Positions 35,301 through 47,132 of a stretch of DNA of 64,000 bases are shown here, one piece after another. The notes under the pieces were generated by a model. The model ran no database searches. It was not told the DNA's origin and saw nothing but the letters and a program-made list of their open reading frames with translations. The stretch is from Apiospora phragmitis. Lineage: Eukaryota; Ascomycota; Sordariomycetes; Amphisphaeriales; Apiosporaceae. A program made the position numbers and the translations under genes. The stretch covers positions 104,501 to 168,500 of the forward strand of contig JAQQWL010000006.1 in assembly GCA_038363925.1 (NCBI GenBank). The letters run 5' to 3'. Positions within the stretch are counted from its first letter, which is position 1, and each line of letters starts with the position of its first letter.

Positions 35301-38300
35301 GGCGTGCCAGACTTGGCGTCAAGTCGATATGCGTAATCTCCAACTCGGATATGGTCCGCGTCAGCTCGCTCAACACCACATCCCTCGGCACCGAGACCAT
35401 CGTGATGCCGACCGACCACGACCAGTACTGCTCGAGGATGGAGACGTCAAAGTGCAGAGAGGCGAACTGTAGCCATCGCGAATCATGATCCCAGTGTCCG
35501 GCGAACAGCTCTTGGAACGCGAGCATGGCCTGCACAGAGCTTTCGTGGCTGATGAGACATCCCTTGGGTGTTCCCGTGGTGCCGCTCGTGTAGAGGGCAG
35601 TAGCAAGTATCATCGGGCGCAATCGTTCGTCTCAGCTCAGAGGGGGACGAAGGGTACTCGCTAAGCCCATCCAGTGAAATCGCGATACTTGGCACCGTTG
35701 ACGAAAGTTCCGCAAGATCACTTCCCGATTCCCGATGGAGTACCGCTACAGCGCCGGAGTCACGAACAATGAAATTCAGACGGGAAGCCGGCGCACTGGT
35801 ATCCAGGGCGACGAAGGCCGCTCCAGCTTTCAAAATACCTAGAATGGCCAAGTACGCCTCGGGGCATTTGTCGAAGCAGACCGCAACAATTTCGCCCGGG
35901 CTTACACCCCGCTGCGCAAGCATGTGTGCTACTTGGTTTCCAGTCATGTTGAGTTCGCGGTATGTCCATCTTTGATGGAGTCCCTTGTTCCCAAGTTCTT
36001 CCACATACTCCAGGGCGATGTTGTCGGGTGAGGTTTCGGCACTCTTTTCGACGAATTCATGGAGTAAACACACGGAAGACGATAGTTCTGCATGTTGGGC
36101 TGGCCAGATGGAAAACATATACGGTGCAGTGGATGTCAACTCGCCAGCCGAACCATTCGGGAACTCAAGGATATGGCATAAGATGGCATCGAACTGAGCA
36201 AGTATAAGCTCGGCTTGGGGTGTAGGTAGGATATCCGTCCTGTAGACTATGTTAAAACGTAGTAACTTCATGGAAGTCTCCTCAATTTCGAGCGAGATGG
36301 CATAGTCGACGGCGGCCATCTCGTCTTGGACATGCCAGGGACCAGTACTTGTTAGGCTTTGATCTTTCGTCTGGTAGACGAGGATTGTATCGAAAAGAGG
36401 CGATTCGGCGTGCTCGAGCCATCTCTGCACCTGAGAGAGCGGCGTGCCCAGATAGCGCCGAAGGTTCGCGTTGAAAGTCATCATGGATCCCAGGATCTCA
36501 CGGTTGGACTCTGCGGTGCTCGCAATGACGGGTAGGGTTGTGATGTGTGGGAACAGCGGTTCTCCTTCACCATTTGAAGCTGTGGAACGGCTGTCGAGGA
36601 CCACCCCAAACGTTACCGAGGATTCGTCCAGATAGGCAGAGAGTATTGTGACCCATGTAGCCTGAAGAGCTGCTTGAAGGGTGACCTCGGCTTTGGCGGC
36701 TCGCCGTCTCAGCGTTTCGAGAGGTATCGTAGATGTACGCGAGCTGTTTGCTGTGGCACGATCTTTCACTCGAAGAGGAGTCATGGTCGGGAATGTGTTG
36801 AAGACGGCTCCGGTAGCTTGGCTTCTCCAGAATCTTTCGGCTTCTGGCTTCTCAGAAGCCATGTTTGCGAAAACAGCTTTGACCGCGGTCTCAATAGACG
36901 GGCCTATCGGTGTCTGCTTCTTGCTTCCCAGTAACGCACCGGCCAGGTCTTTTAGCAAGTGCCGCAGCGAAGAGGCATCGTAGAGGGCGTGGTGCATCAC
37001 AAGATGCATCTGGTTGCTGTCCTCTCTGCATACCAAAGCCAACCTCCAGGGAGGAATCAGTAGGTCTCGCATGATCCCTTCTTGGCAACTCGCACGCCAC
37101 GATATCGTGTCCGAAGTCTTGGGCGGCTTTGCTAACAAAGACATCAATTGGCGGGCTTTCCCTTCGTTGGCATCGATAATCATGGCAAACGACGCATCTG
37201 GGTCGCTGATTGGTAGGAACCCTGTCCGCAGAATGTCATGTTTCTTATGCATAAGCACCCACGCAGCCTCTAGGCTGTCCATATCCACCGAATGCTCCAA
37301 ATCCCAAGAGACTGAATTGATGTAAGTGCTACCTTGAGAGTGGATGGACTGCGAGACCATGCCTTGCTGCACAGGGGTACAGGGCAATATGTGAGCCACA
37401 TGGCCTAGTGTTGGAACCTTCTCTTTGATACGTCGTTGGAAACTTGTCAAGTCGTATAGCTGGGAAGAATTTCCATTGCCTTCTGTGTCCATCTTGCAAC
37501 AGTGCTGCGCAATCCCGGCGCAAGTGGGATTCTCAAACACGTCTACCGGGGAGATCTCGAGCCCTTCTTGACGTAGAAGATATACGAGCTGCACCATGCC
37601 GATGCTATCGATTCCCAGTCGGTGAAGCGACATCTTTGTGGTTATGGGAATACCACCAATCTTGCCAAGTTTGGCCACCATGTTTCGAACTGTCAATTGA
37701 ACGTCGGTTAAGGGTTCTTCCTCGTCGGAGGTCATATCAGGGGCTGCCGCATCAGCGTCGGCTCGCTTTTCTGACCGCGTGGTAGCTCTGATGCCTTCAA
37801 CTATAGAGCGAAGAGGAGGCGGCATGTTGGCGAACAGGTCCAGAGCCGAAGACTGGCTTTCCATGCATGAGTGGAGAGCTTGAAGAACAATATCACGCCA
37901 AAGGCAAGCCATTGAACCCGAGACGTGATTCCTACCACAGGTTAGCGCCTCTACTAATTTTCGGTGCCTCGAGAAGTACCGTACTTTTGGTGGTGAATGA
38001 CGACCCTTATTGTATCGCTGTCTGCTGCTGTCACGAATTCGCAGATGAGGGGTACCTGCGAGGCTTGGTCAGCTTGCTATAGATCAGTGTGGGCATCCGA
38101 TGGGGGCGCTTGCATCCATATCACCACGCTCCTCTTCAAGGGACCAGACCGTGTTGTCCAGCGCTCTCGAGGGAGGTTGGAGAAGCACCATCGTGTCGAA
38201 CAAACCTCCATCACCTCTGCCAACAAGTGCTTGGACTTTCCGTAGAGGTGTAAACTGGAAGGGTAATACGTCAACGTTCACGTCCCGGCAACGCTTTATA

Positions 38301-41300
38301 AGGTCGTTCTTCGAAGACAAATCCGACATGTCGATCCGCAGAGGAACTGTGTTGAAACAAGGCGCCACCAGCCGTTCAACGCCCTCCAGAGATATTGATC
38401 GACCGCTGACTACGTTCCCGAAACAGATATCTTGGCTGCTCAGGACGGTCGAAAGTGTCATGGCCCAAGCTGCTTGGCATATGGACGAGAGAGGAACACC
38501 GTACTCGTGGGCGCGCGCCTCTACAGCTTTTAGTGATATTGTCGCATCGCTCGAGTCAATTGAAGTTCCTGAAAGATCAATGCCTGCCGCCAACCCCAAC
38601 GGCAGTCTCTGGGGTAAGAATGCATCAAATTGGGCTTTCCAGAAGCTGTCTGTGCCTCGAGGTATTGAAAGTGCTTCTTGCAAGAAGCACCTGAATGTGA
38701 TAGGCTCATGCAGCCTATGGCCGTACGCCAGGGCTTCAACCTCTGACAGAAGTTGCTCGATCGCCATGCCGTCGTAGAGAGCATGGTGGCATACGAACGA
38801 AAGGTACGTCTGATCGGATGAGGTATCATGGATAAAGGCCAGACCCAACGGTGGCTTGAGCGAGTCCATGGGACGCTGAAAAGCAGTTTGCATATGTTCC
38901 CTGGCAGTTTGCGCAAGCTCTGCTGTCTCTAAGTAACTCCAAGGTAAAGCGACGCCCGTCAAAACCACTTGGAGGAAGGGGTAGTCGGTATGGCCGGTGG
39001 CCGAGAAGCAGGTTCTCAGTATGCCGTGTCGTGAGCACATCTCGTCCCAGTACCGCTTAATCTCGCCAGTGGCCCTCTGCAACCGGAACAGCAGTTGGTT
39101 GCAGTATGCGGTGCTGCCACTCGAAGACGCCGAGGACGCAAGCATGGCCTCTTGAAGAGGTGTGCATGGGAGGATACTTTCAACAATCAATCCATCTGCC
39201 AAGCTACGGAACCGAGTCTCGACATCCGCGCAAATACCACTCGGGAGTAGAGAGGCATCTTTATTTTCCTCGGGCGTCGCTGGCTTCCCTTGAGATACGA
39301 AGTTGGATAGCCGCGACACGCTTGTGTGTTTAAGCACCTCTGATATAGTGACCCTTGCCTGGAGCACCTTATTGAGCTTACGTGTGAATGCCATGACTGT
39401 CAAGGAGTCGAGACCAAGCACCAGAAAGGATGTCCAACGGCTGACCTGGCTGAGATCAACCTGGAGTGTGTCTGCTAAAGCGGAAGCTATGGTTCGCTCT
39501 AGGTCGGTCCATTCAGCCGCTGTGTTCTCTTCCTCGCCGCCGAGAATGTACTTCTGAAGAACATCGTCTGTGAGAGATCGGACAGTGCTGTGTAAAACAC
39601 TGGTGTTGATCTTGCCAGATGAAGTGAGTGGCGTTCTAGATATTGGGATGAGGAAGGTCGGCAGCATATAGGGGAGGCAGTGAAGCTTGTAGGCTCTGAG
39701 AAATCAAAAGTTCCATGGTACGTAAGGCGTCGTCCATTTCGAGGACCGAGAAGTGCTGGGCTTCTTGGTGAAGTGGGATATAGAAACTGGCCAGATGCTG
39801 GGGTTTGTCCTTTTCGCGCTGGGAGATGATGCTCGCGCATGCCTTTGCCAGCCCGGAAGATAGAATATGGGAGTGTACGTCCTGGAGCTCGATACGTTGT
39901 CCTCGGAGCTTAATCTGCGTGTCGATGCGGCCAAGGATTACCAGGGAGCCATCTGGAAGCATGCGACCCAGATCACCGGATCTGTAGACGCGACCATAAT
40001 GGGGATGATCAATGAACTTAGACATTGTTAGATCCGGCATGTTGAGATAGCCAGCGGCTACTTGGTCGCCACCGAAACAAAATTCTCCAACACATCCTAT
40101 CGGAACAGGGGCAATCGAGTCGACGCTTAACACGAAGGTCGAGGTGTTCTCGAACGACCACCCAAGGTACTGTGATGAGTCTCCAACAGACATCTTTCTG
40201 ACAGTGCAGATATTTGTCGTCTCCGAGGGTCCGTACCCTGCGAGCTGAATTAGTACATATTACCTCAACATTCATGGCAGTCCAACTTTCGCACCTTGGT
40301 AGAGATTCGGACACCATTTAGCCGCAACCTCATCTGTCATGGGCTCGCCAGAGGTGACCAGAAACGACACACGGGGAACATTGTCCGGATTCACCAAAGA
40401 CGCAACGGTCACGGTCATACTCAAGTGTGTGACTTCAAGCTGCCGAATGCTCAGCTCGAGATCCTCGAAGAGCGTGTCGTTGGTGCCGGCGCATAAGCAC
40501 ATGCCATTTGCCCACGTGAAGAAGATCTCAAAGACGGACACATCAAACGCCTGCGAGCATATCTGCAGCATCCTCGACGTACGATCATGCGGGTATACAT
40601 GTGATAAGACCTCGATGTTACTGAGCAGGTTTTGATGAGTCACAGAGACACCTTTGGGGGCCCCCGTCGTGCCGCTAGTATAGATGACGTAGGCGAGCTG
40701 TGAGGGGCGAATGCGAAGATCCAGGTTCGAGACACTGTACTGCATAAGGATGTTTGCATCCAAGGCCACCGCAGGGCAATCGCCCAGCTTCTCATTGACC
40801 CAGGAAGAGTGGCTGTCCAAGATGCAAAGTTGAGGTTGGGCCTGTTGGAGAATCAGCTGTATCCGTCGAATAGGGGTAGAAGGCAGAATTGGCAAATAGG
40901 CACACCCAGCCTTCAGGATACCGAGTATACTGCAGTAGAGCCAGGGTGACTTCTCCATAATGATAGCCACAATGTCTCCGGTCGTGATGTTGTTCTGCGC
41001 GTGAATATGGCGAGCAACCTGGTTGGCAGTTTCGTTGAGTTCCGTATATGTCATAAGACTCGTGGCTATACCGGAGGCACTGATGGCATCGGCGAAACAT
41101 AATGCGTTATGTTCAAGGTTGGCAGCAGCAATTTGTTCGACCATAGCTGCGACGTTTGACGTTATAGGTGGTGCTTTGATACTCGGGGTGTACGTTGATA
41201 GCATCTCGTGTGGAAAGGACGGCAATATCGACGAAATAGGCTCATCGATATGGTCAACGACGTAGTTGACCAAATGACCCAGATTTTGTGCGAAGGACTC

Positions 41301-44300
41301 GATATGTGATGAGGAGAAGCAGTCGGTATGCCAGGTCCACCTGTAAGAGAAGTTGTCTTTTCTCGGCTCAATCTCAACAAGAAGTTTGACTTCCGAGTAG
41401 TCTTTGTGTCCAACCTCCTTCACCGACTCTGCGCCACGGGCTCGGTTAGACAGAGAATCTTGGTATACAAACAAAACATCGAACAGCCTGCAGCCTTGAG
41501 GAAGACCGGCCGTTTTGTGGATGCTCGCCAGAGATATAGGGGCTAGCTGCAAAATCTGCCGGTTGGTACTATGCAGGCTCTGAACCACATCCCGAATGTT
41601 CCGGCATTGTCCAAGCTTTGTACGAACGGGTAAAGTCTGGATACAGGGCCCAATAACCTTTTCGATGCCAGGGATGGGCAGTGTTCGACCAGAGAAAACA
41701 GACCCAATGGTAACGTCATCAGAACCTGTGATGGCCGACCAAAACCAAACTAGACATGCCTGAAATATGGCTTGTGAACTGGACGCAGTCTCGAGGCAGA
41801 TCTGGCGAACATTGGCAGGATCCAAGAGAATCTCTCCGAGAAGAGACGAAATTTCAGGGTTGCCACATGCGGTTGTTCTGAAATTAGGGAGCGAGTTGTT
41901 GGCGGCTCCTCTCAAGTGGTCTGCCCAAAATTCGTGGACGGTTATTTCATGGTCATCACCTGATAACGATGCCAGCTGCTGCGCAATATCGTGGAATTGT
42001 GGCCGTTCTGCAGCAGGCTTCCCTTGCGACAAAGTTGTAAGGTCATCGAGAAATAGGTCGAACGACCAGCCATCGTATAGAGCGTGATGTACAAAAAGCC
42101 GTGCTTTTACCTCGAGGGTTACGTCATCAGTGGCCAGCTCGACACGGAAAGGCCGTTCCAGGAATTGTTCCGTGTCCAGCGGCGGTGATGGGCTGAAGTC
42201 CTCGACGACCTGAACCTGGCTATCCTTTAGGCTGTCCCAGACAACTTGCATTAGTTCGTCCCCTGAATGAATGAAACCAGTGCGTAGTATGTCATTGCAC
42301 GTGGCAACATGCAGAATCCATGATTTTACGATGTCGAGGTTGAGGCTATATCCATGGGGGAAGGAAATATCCATGGTGTTAATGTATAGCCGCGGGTCTC
42401 GGAGGGTCTCCGAAACCATGGACCTTTGGAGTTCAGTACAACGAAAATGGCCCACCACATGTTGGAGGTTGCCATTGACCAATGCTGACAGATCTGCGTC
42501 CAGCTGGTTCGACGACGTTGTGCCTAAGAGTCCGGCACAGTGCTCGGTTGTGTTTGGTCTCACAGCCGATAACAGGTTGTACAAATCAAGGGTTGTCCTT
42601 GCCCTCATTACATCCAGAGTATTTACTGGATGTCCGTTGTCTCTTAGGTGTGCTGCGAGTGCAATAGAGACCAGAGAATCTAGCCCTGCCGCCATGAGGT
42701 TTGTGGATAGTAAGACGGGCGACTGTAAGACGTGACTCACAATCTCACATAGTCGCCTTTGAAGATCGTTCAGGTTATCAGGTTGGCTGAAAGAGGTGTC
42801 AGTACATCGGCCTTCAAGGTAGTCTTGCCTTAGCTGCTTGCGATCAATCTTCCCAGAAGGAAGCCTGGGGAACGAGTCCATGGTAACGATCTCGGCCGGC
42901 ACCATGAAAGCCGGGAGCCAGGTTTTGCATACGGCTTTGATGCGTTCTTCGATCGAATCATGATCTTCAACCGCCGCAAAGGCAACCAGGAGGTTGTCCA
43001 CAACAAAAACATATGCACCGTGACAACCCGTGGTTCGTAGGATGGCGTGCTCGATCTCGCCGAGCTCCATGCGCTGCCCGTTCAGTTTGACCTGTCCTTC
43101 TGACACGCGCCCCAGGCATTCTATACTGCCGTCTGGTCTCATAAGTGCTTTGTCTCCGGTTTTGTACACATGACCGTATTTTGTGTCGATAAAAGCTTGT
43201 GCCGTCTGCTCAGGCCTGTTGATGTACCCGCTTGCGAGTTGGTGCCCTCCAACGGCAAGCTCCCCTACCTCCCCTATAGGAAGCAAATCGAATATTGGAA
43301 AATCCGCCTCGCCCGTAATTCCTATGATGAAACTAGAAACAGTTTCCAGGGGTATCCAATGCAACGTGTGGAATGATCTTTCTTGAAGGCGGGCTGCAAC
43401 GTACTGTGGCGATATCAGTGCTCAACGAAGTGAAAAGGGGCGCCATGGGAAATACCAATGAATTGCAGCCTCCGTAGGCCCATACATACCCCATAAAATG
43501 CTGGGATTTTCTGAATCGCCGCCAAACTCGTCGATCACGGGCTGCGTTAGCATTTCACCTATCGTAAGAAGTAATCGCAAATTTGGGGCATTGCGCCGGC
43601 TCTTGAGCAAACTCCCCGCCACCGACGGCGTGAGCTCACACGCGTCGATGTCGAGCTGTCTGATGACGCCCGGGAGATCAGTGAGGAGCCTGACACGGTC
43701 ACAGCAGACTAGCGTAGCGGCCCTGAATAGAGGAAAGAAGATCTCGAACACCGAGACATCAAAAGTTGGCGCGGCAAACTGTAGGAATCGAGAAAATTTT
43801 GGGATATGCTGGTCGTGAGCTAGCAGGCTCTGCGTGGCAGCGAGATGGGAGATGCCCACTCCCTTTGGTGTACCCGTAGACCCAGATGTATACATTACGT
43901 AGGCGAGATCATGCTCATCCGATTGTCTCTGGCTTGAAGTCACTCCGTTGACCTCGGTGGACGCATCAAGGTCCAGCTCATCAACACAGATGACTTTCCA
44001 GACCACGCCGTCCCGCGGCAAGCTGGGCGCGAGCGAACGAGTGGTCAGCACGATGCTTGCCTTCACATCGCCCAAGATAAACCCGATACGCTCGGAAGGG
44101 GCATCGAGGTTCAAAGGGCAAAACGCCCCGCCGCACTTCAGAATGGCGAGGAGGGAGAGATAGAGCTCCGGGCTCTGCGGAATCATGACGGGCACCACGG
44201 GCGGGCTCCGCGCGGGTGTCGAATACAGCTCGTGGGCTATCCGGGCCGCCAAGCCACTCGACAGTTGATGCAGCTCGCCATACGATAGCGTGCGCTGCCG

Positions 44301-44444
44301 GCCATCTTTGTTGGAGTAGTCAAGGGCCGGCGTCCCCTCGCTGTTACCTTGGTGGGGTATGAGTTCATGGAGAAATCTGGGGCCGGCAAGCTGCCGGGGA
44401 TGGGGGTTGTTGAAGGAGAGGCCTTCAGCTCCGCGTAGAAACAT
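29347..44444 (-). CDS. sidC: Ferrichrome-type siderophore NRPS (ferricrocin synthetase, SidC/NPS2 type), seven apparent frameshifts
   Basis: About 4,940 residues, domain order A1-T-C-A2-T-C-T-C-A3-T-C-T-C-T-C, without a starting C or terminal thioesterase. A-domain cores: YTSGSTGTPKG (about 43895), YTSGTTGAPKG (about 40670), YTSGTTGTPKG (about 35580). Carrier serines lie near 42675, 39408, 37607, 34353, 32688 and 31003. C-domain HHxxxD motifs: HHALYDG in C1, C2 and C6; HHALYDA in C3; FHGVYD in C4; AHALYDG in C5 (the second, catalytic His is kept in all). Introns: 43404-43455, 40238-40294, 38056-38113 (GC-AG), 37932-37984, 29488-29550; the last moves the true stop to 29347. Phase breaks: 43349-43352, 39671-39674, about 35600, 35011, 34248-34250, 30749-30751, 29972-29974, all with open homologous sequence on both sides. 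The closing T-C repeats fit the iterative use of one A domain known for ferrichrome synthetases. Product (ferricrocin-like intracellular siderophore) is inferred from domain order, A3 similarity and adjacent sidA. Confidence 0.93.
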
Positions 44445-45635
44445 CTTGACAGCGATAGCATGTGAAGTCTGGTGTTAGAGTGGCAGCAAGAAAGCCAAGA
44501 AGCTTTACTGCATACACAGTTGGGTTATCGTTTTAGTTGGGCCGGAATCTTGAAAAAGGTATTGTTAGAGTCATAGTTTTCAAACATGGTCAAGCCGAGT
44601 CCTCCTGAGTCTTGAATGCGGGTTACCATGAGTTCGCTGTTTACTTACGAAACCGGAGTTAGAGGAACTCCTATTCGCTTGGTAGGGCCGGCAAACAAGC
44701 CGAATTAGGTAAGTGATGGGTCTACACGTGGTCTTGATTGCCTGCTGGTCATCTGCATCGGCGGTCGAAGCAAGATTCGGAGAGGTGCATATGACAGGCA
44801 AACTATATTGAGGTCAGCAGCAACACCGAATCTCTGATTGGTCAGACTTGATGCGAACCAGTACGTTATGTTTCTGGGCTTACTGCAAGCGGTGGTTTCA
44901 CGATGCCAGAGCTCGATGATTGGCATGAAGGTCCGGATGGGGAATTTGGGGGTACCCTATTAGTAGGTAGCGGTACTTGAAGGTTACCGAGAGCCTGTAT
45001 CTGTGACCAGATGCAAGCCCCTCGAACTGTGAATAGATTCTGAGTTATGGCACAGCTTGACGCCGCATTGCCATTGTGTCGTATGTAACCCAAAAGCCGA
45101 CATTCGTTTCATCAGCAAGGCGTGTGTGACTGTCGTCCCGTCATACTGCCCCTCAAGCAGCAACCCCTCTCACTGCTTCCAGCCGGCAGGGGAGCAGAAG
45201 CTTTGCTAACCTTGGGCCTGCACAAGCCTCTACAGTACAGTACAACGCCACGCTACAGCGAACGACCCATGTCCCAAGTGGATCGACTCATGATGATTGC
45301 ATAATACATGGTTTTCCTCGTAACTGGAAAAGGATATTACATCATCGATCCCCCGGCGCGGACTTCCCAAAGTGAAGGTCGATGTTGGTGTTGTAGCTGC
45401 CCAAGTGGAGACCTCTGAGACCAACCCTAGGGTTGGATTCTGCAAGTTACGTTACCAGGTCACATGACACACCTATCAGTGTGCACCTGGTCACAACACA
45501 TGGTGAGGGGGAAAGTGGGCGAAAAAGTTGACGACTCCACCCGTACCGAATATTACCCATCCATAGTCCGTAGGTACCTCCTGCCTGCTGTACCTGCGGC
45601 CCCCTTTCGCTCACAGTCCATAGCCTGTTTTTGAT

Positions 45636-45644
45636 TTATCTGAT
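45636..45644 (-). promoter_or_regulatory. SreA/Sre1-type GATA site
   Basis: Minus strand reads G-ATCAGATAA, an exact match to the (R)ATCWGATAA consensus of fungal iron-repressor GATA factors. It is 1.2 kb upstream of the NRPS start and 1.5 kb upstream of sidA. Confidence 0.65.
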
Positions 45645-45866
45645 CCGATCACGGCCGGAATGTGTTGGTGACGAAAAGGAGCCGGCTCCTCATACTGTGA
45701 GATGTGTGGGGTCTCCGAGTCTCCGACCTTTGTAACGCCGCCCGTGCCCAGCAAAGAGAGCCAGGAGCAGATGAGCCCTCTGCTAGCTGCCCAGCTCCTG
45801 CCAGCTTCTGCCCAGGGCCCCGGTTCGCCAAGACGGACGGTTCTTCCTGCTCGGATCAGAATAATC

Positions 45867-45885
45867 TTATCAGATGATCTGATAA
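45867..45885. promoter_or_regulatory. Palindromic double SreA/Sre1-type site
   Basis: TTATCAGATGATCTGATAA is a perfect inverted repeat around one central G, made of two head-to-head ATCTGATAA sites, one per strand. GATA iron repressors have two zinc fingers, and paired sites would fit tight, orientation-neutral control of both divergent genes. Binding is inferred from the known consensus. Confidence 0.72.
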
Positions 45886-46202
45886 AAATTTTCATCTTCC
45901 TCCATCCAATCACCGCCGTCGAGGTGGAACGATCTCCCACTCCAGCTAGCCAGATCATACGTGTACGGTCGTCACTCACTCAACCAAGCCTCTAGTCCCA
46001 GCTCCAATCTCCAGCCTCCTGCATAAGTGTTCCAGCAGTGGCCGGCCATGAACCTGGAACGACGTCGCATCGATGCGCGCTGTAGCCTGTTGACGAGAGA
46101 CGAACTTGGCCTGAAGCCCATGGAAAAAGTTTCACCATCACGTTAACTCGTCCCGACTCCCGCCCGGCGCTCCAACTCATTACCAACTGATGCAGATCCA
46201 TC

Positions 46203-46211
46203 TTATCTGAT
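46203..46211 (-). promoter_or_regulatory. SreA/Sre1-type GATA site
   Basis: Minus strand reads G-ATCAGATAA, an exact consensus match, 0.9 kb upstream of the sidA start. A plain GATAA lies 6 bp further along on the plus strand. Confidence 0.65.
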
Positions 46212-47132
46212 CCGAAGATAACGCCGATGTCGCTAAACCACCCGCCCCTGGGTAGCACGTTAGGCACTCTCCATCTCGGTACTTGTTGTGGTCGAGGAAA
46301 AGTCGGCTTGCTCTGGCCATCTCATTCACTTGGGACTCAAAGGTATGTAGGTAACGTGAATCCAAACCAGCCACTCCTCAGGCGTCACACAGCAGTCTTC
46401 GTAACAAGTCCTCGTTAGAAGACTACCTACATTATTGTCGCATGTGATGAATTTCCTCGACGGCACTACTTTTTGTTCTTGTCCAGGCGCCGGAGCTGCC
46501 AGCAAGCATCAATCTTCACTGGCAAGCGCCTAACGCTAATGGAAATAGACTCCATCGACATGCATCCTCGCGTACCCTTTCGGTAGCGATACCTTCGGAG
46601 TACCTTTGCTCACTCCGCTCCCAATACACCACACGCCTAGGTAGATACCCTTTCCCTGGTTACTCGAGCTGCAACCTGGGCAGATGTACTATAGGTATGG
46701 TCGAGCGGGCTGCAGGGACTGTCCATGTCGGCCCAGGTGTTGACGATGCTTGCGGCATACCTAGGGTTGGCAATCTCATTTGCGACCATCACACTTAGAC
46801 CGACCTGGTCGGTGTCATATCGAGTGGAACAGAGAGAATCGATATCATCCGCCGGAAAGCGCCTGGGTTTTGTTATTTATGAGTTCTCACCCCCCAGCTT
46901 TGTTCTGATCAAACCCTGGACGGCTCCATTTCTTTTGTTTTTGATCTCCAGCTTGCTTCAGCATCGGCTTTACTATATAGAAGAACCGCCTTCCTTCTTC
47001 TTCCACATCTACAGTAGGGAACTGACGCATCATCTTACCTGACCACCGGCGAGTCCACCGTTCTTGTGTTTTTATATCGCCACCCTTGGAGATAACCCCC
47101 CTCGAACCCCCATCCCTCTTCCGTGTCCCAAC

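Larger units (their letters stand above)
44445..47132. promoter_or_regulatory. Divergent sidC-sidA promoter region
   Basis: A 2.7 kb region between two divergent starts, without a convincing gene of its own. It contains four ATCWGATAA motifs between 45636 and 46211, roughly central. This layout fits coordinated repression of both siderophore genes when iron is plentiful. Confidence 0.75.

Noticed and set aside
35005..43355. Short introns or programmed frameshifting as explanation of the NRPS phase breaks
   Set aside because: No donor/acceptor pair of suitable phase spans the breaks. The shifts occur at many unrelated sites and in both directions, which does not fit a programmed signal.
29347..44444. 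NRPS as maker of a toxin or peptaibol
   Set aside because: It starts with an A domain, has only three A domains, ends in T-C repeats, and lies divergent from ornithine monooxygenase with iron-response sites. All of this fits a hydroxamate siderophore.
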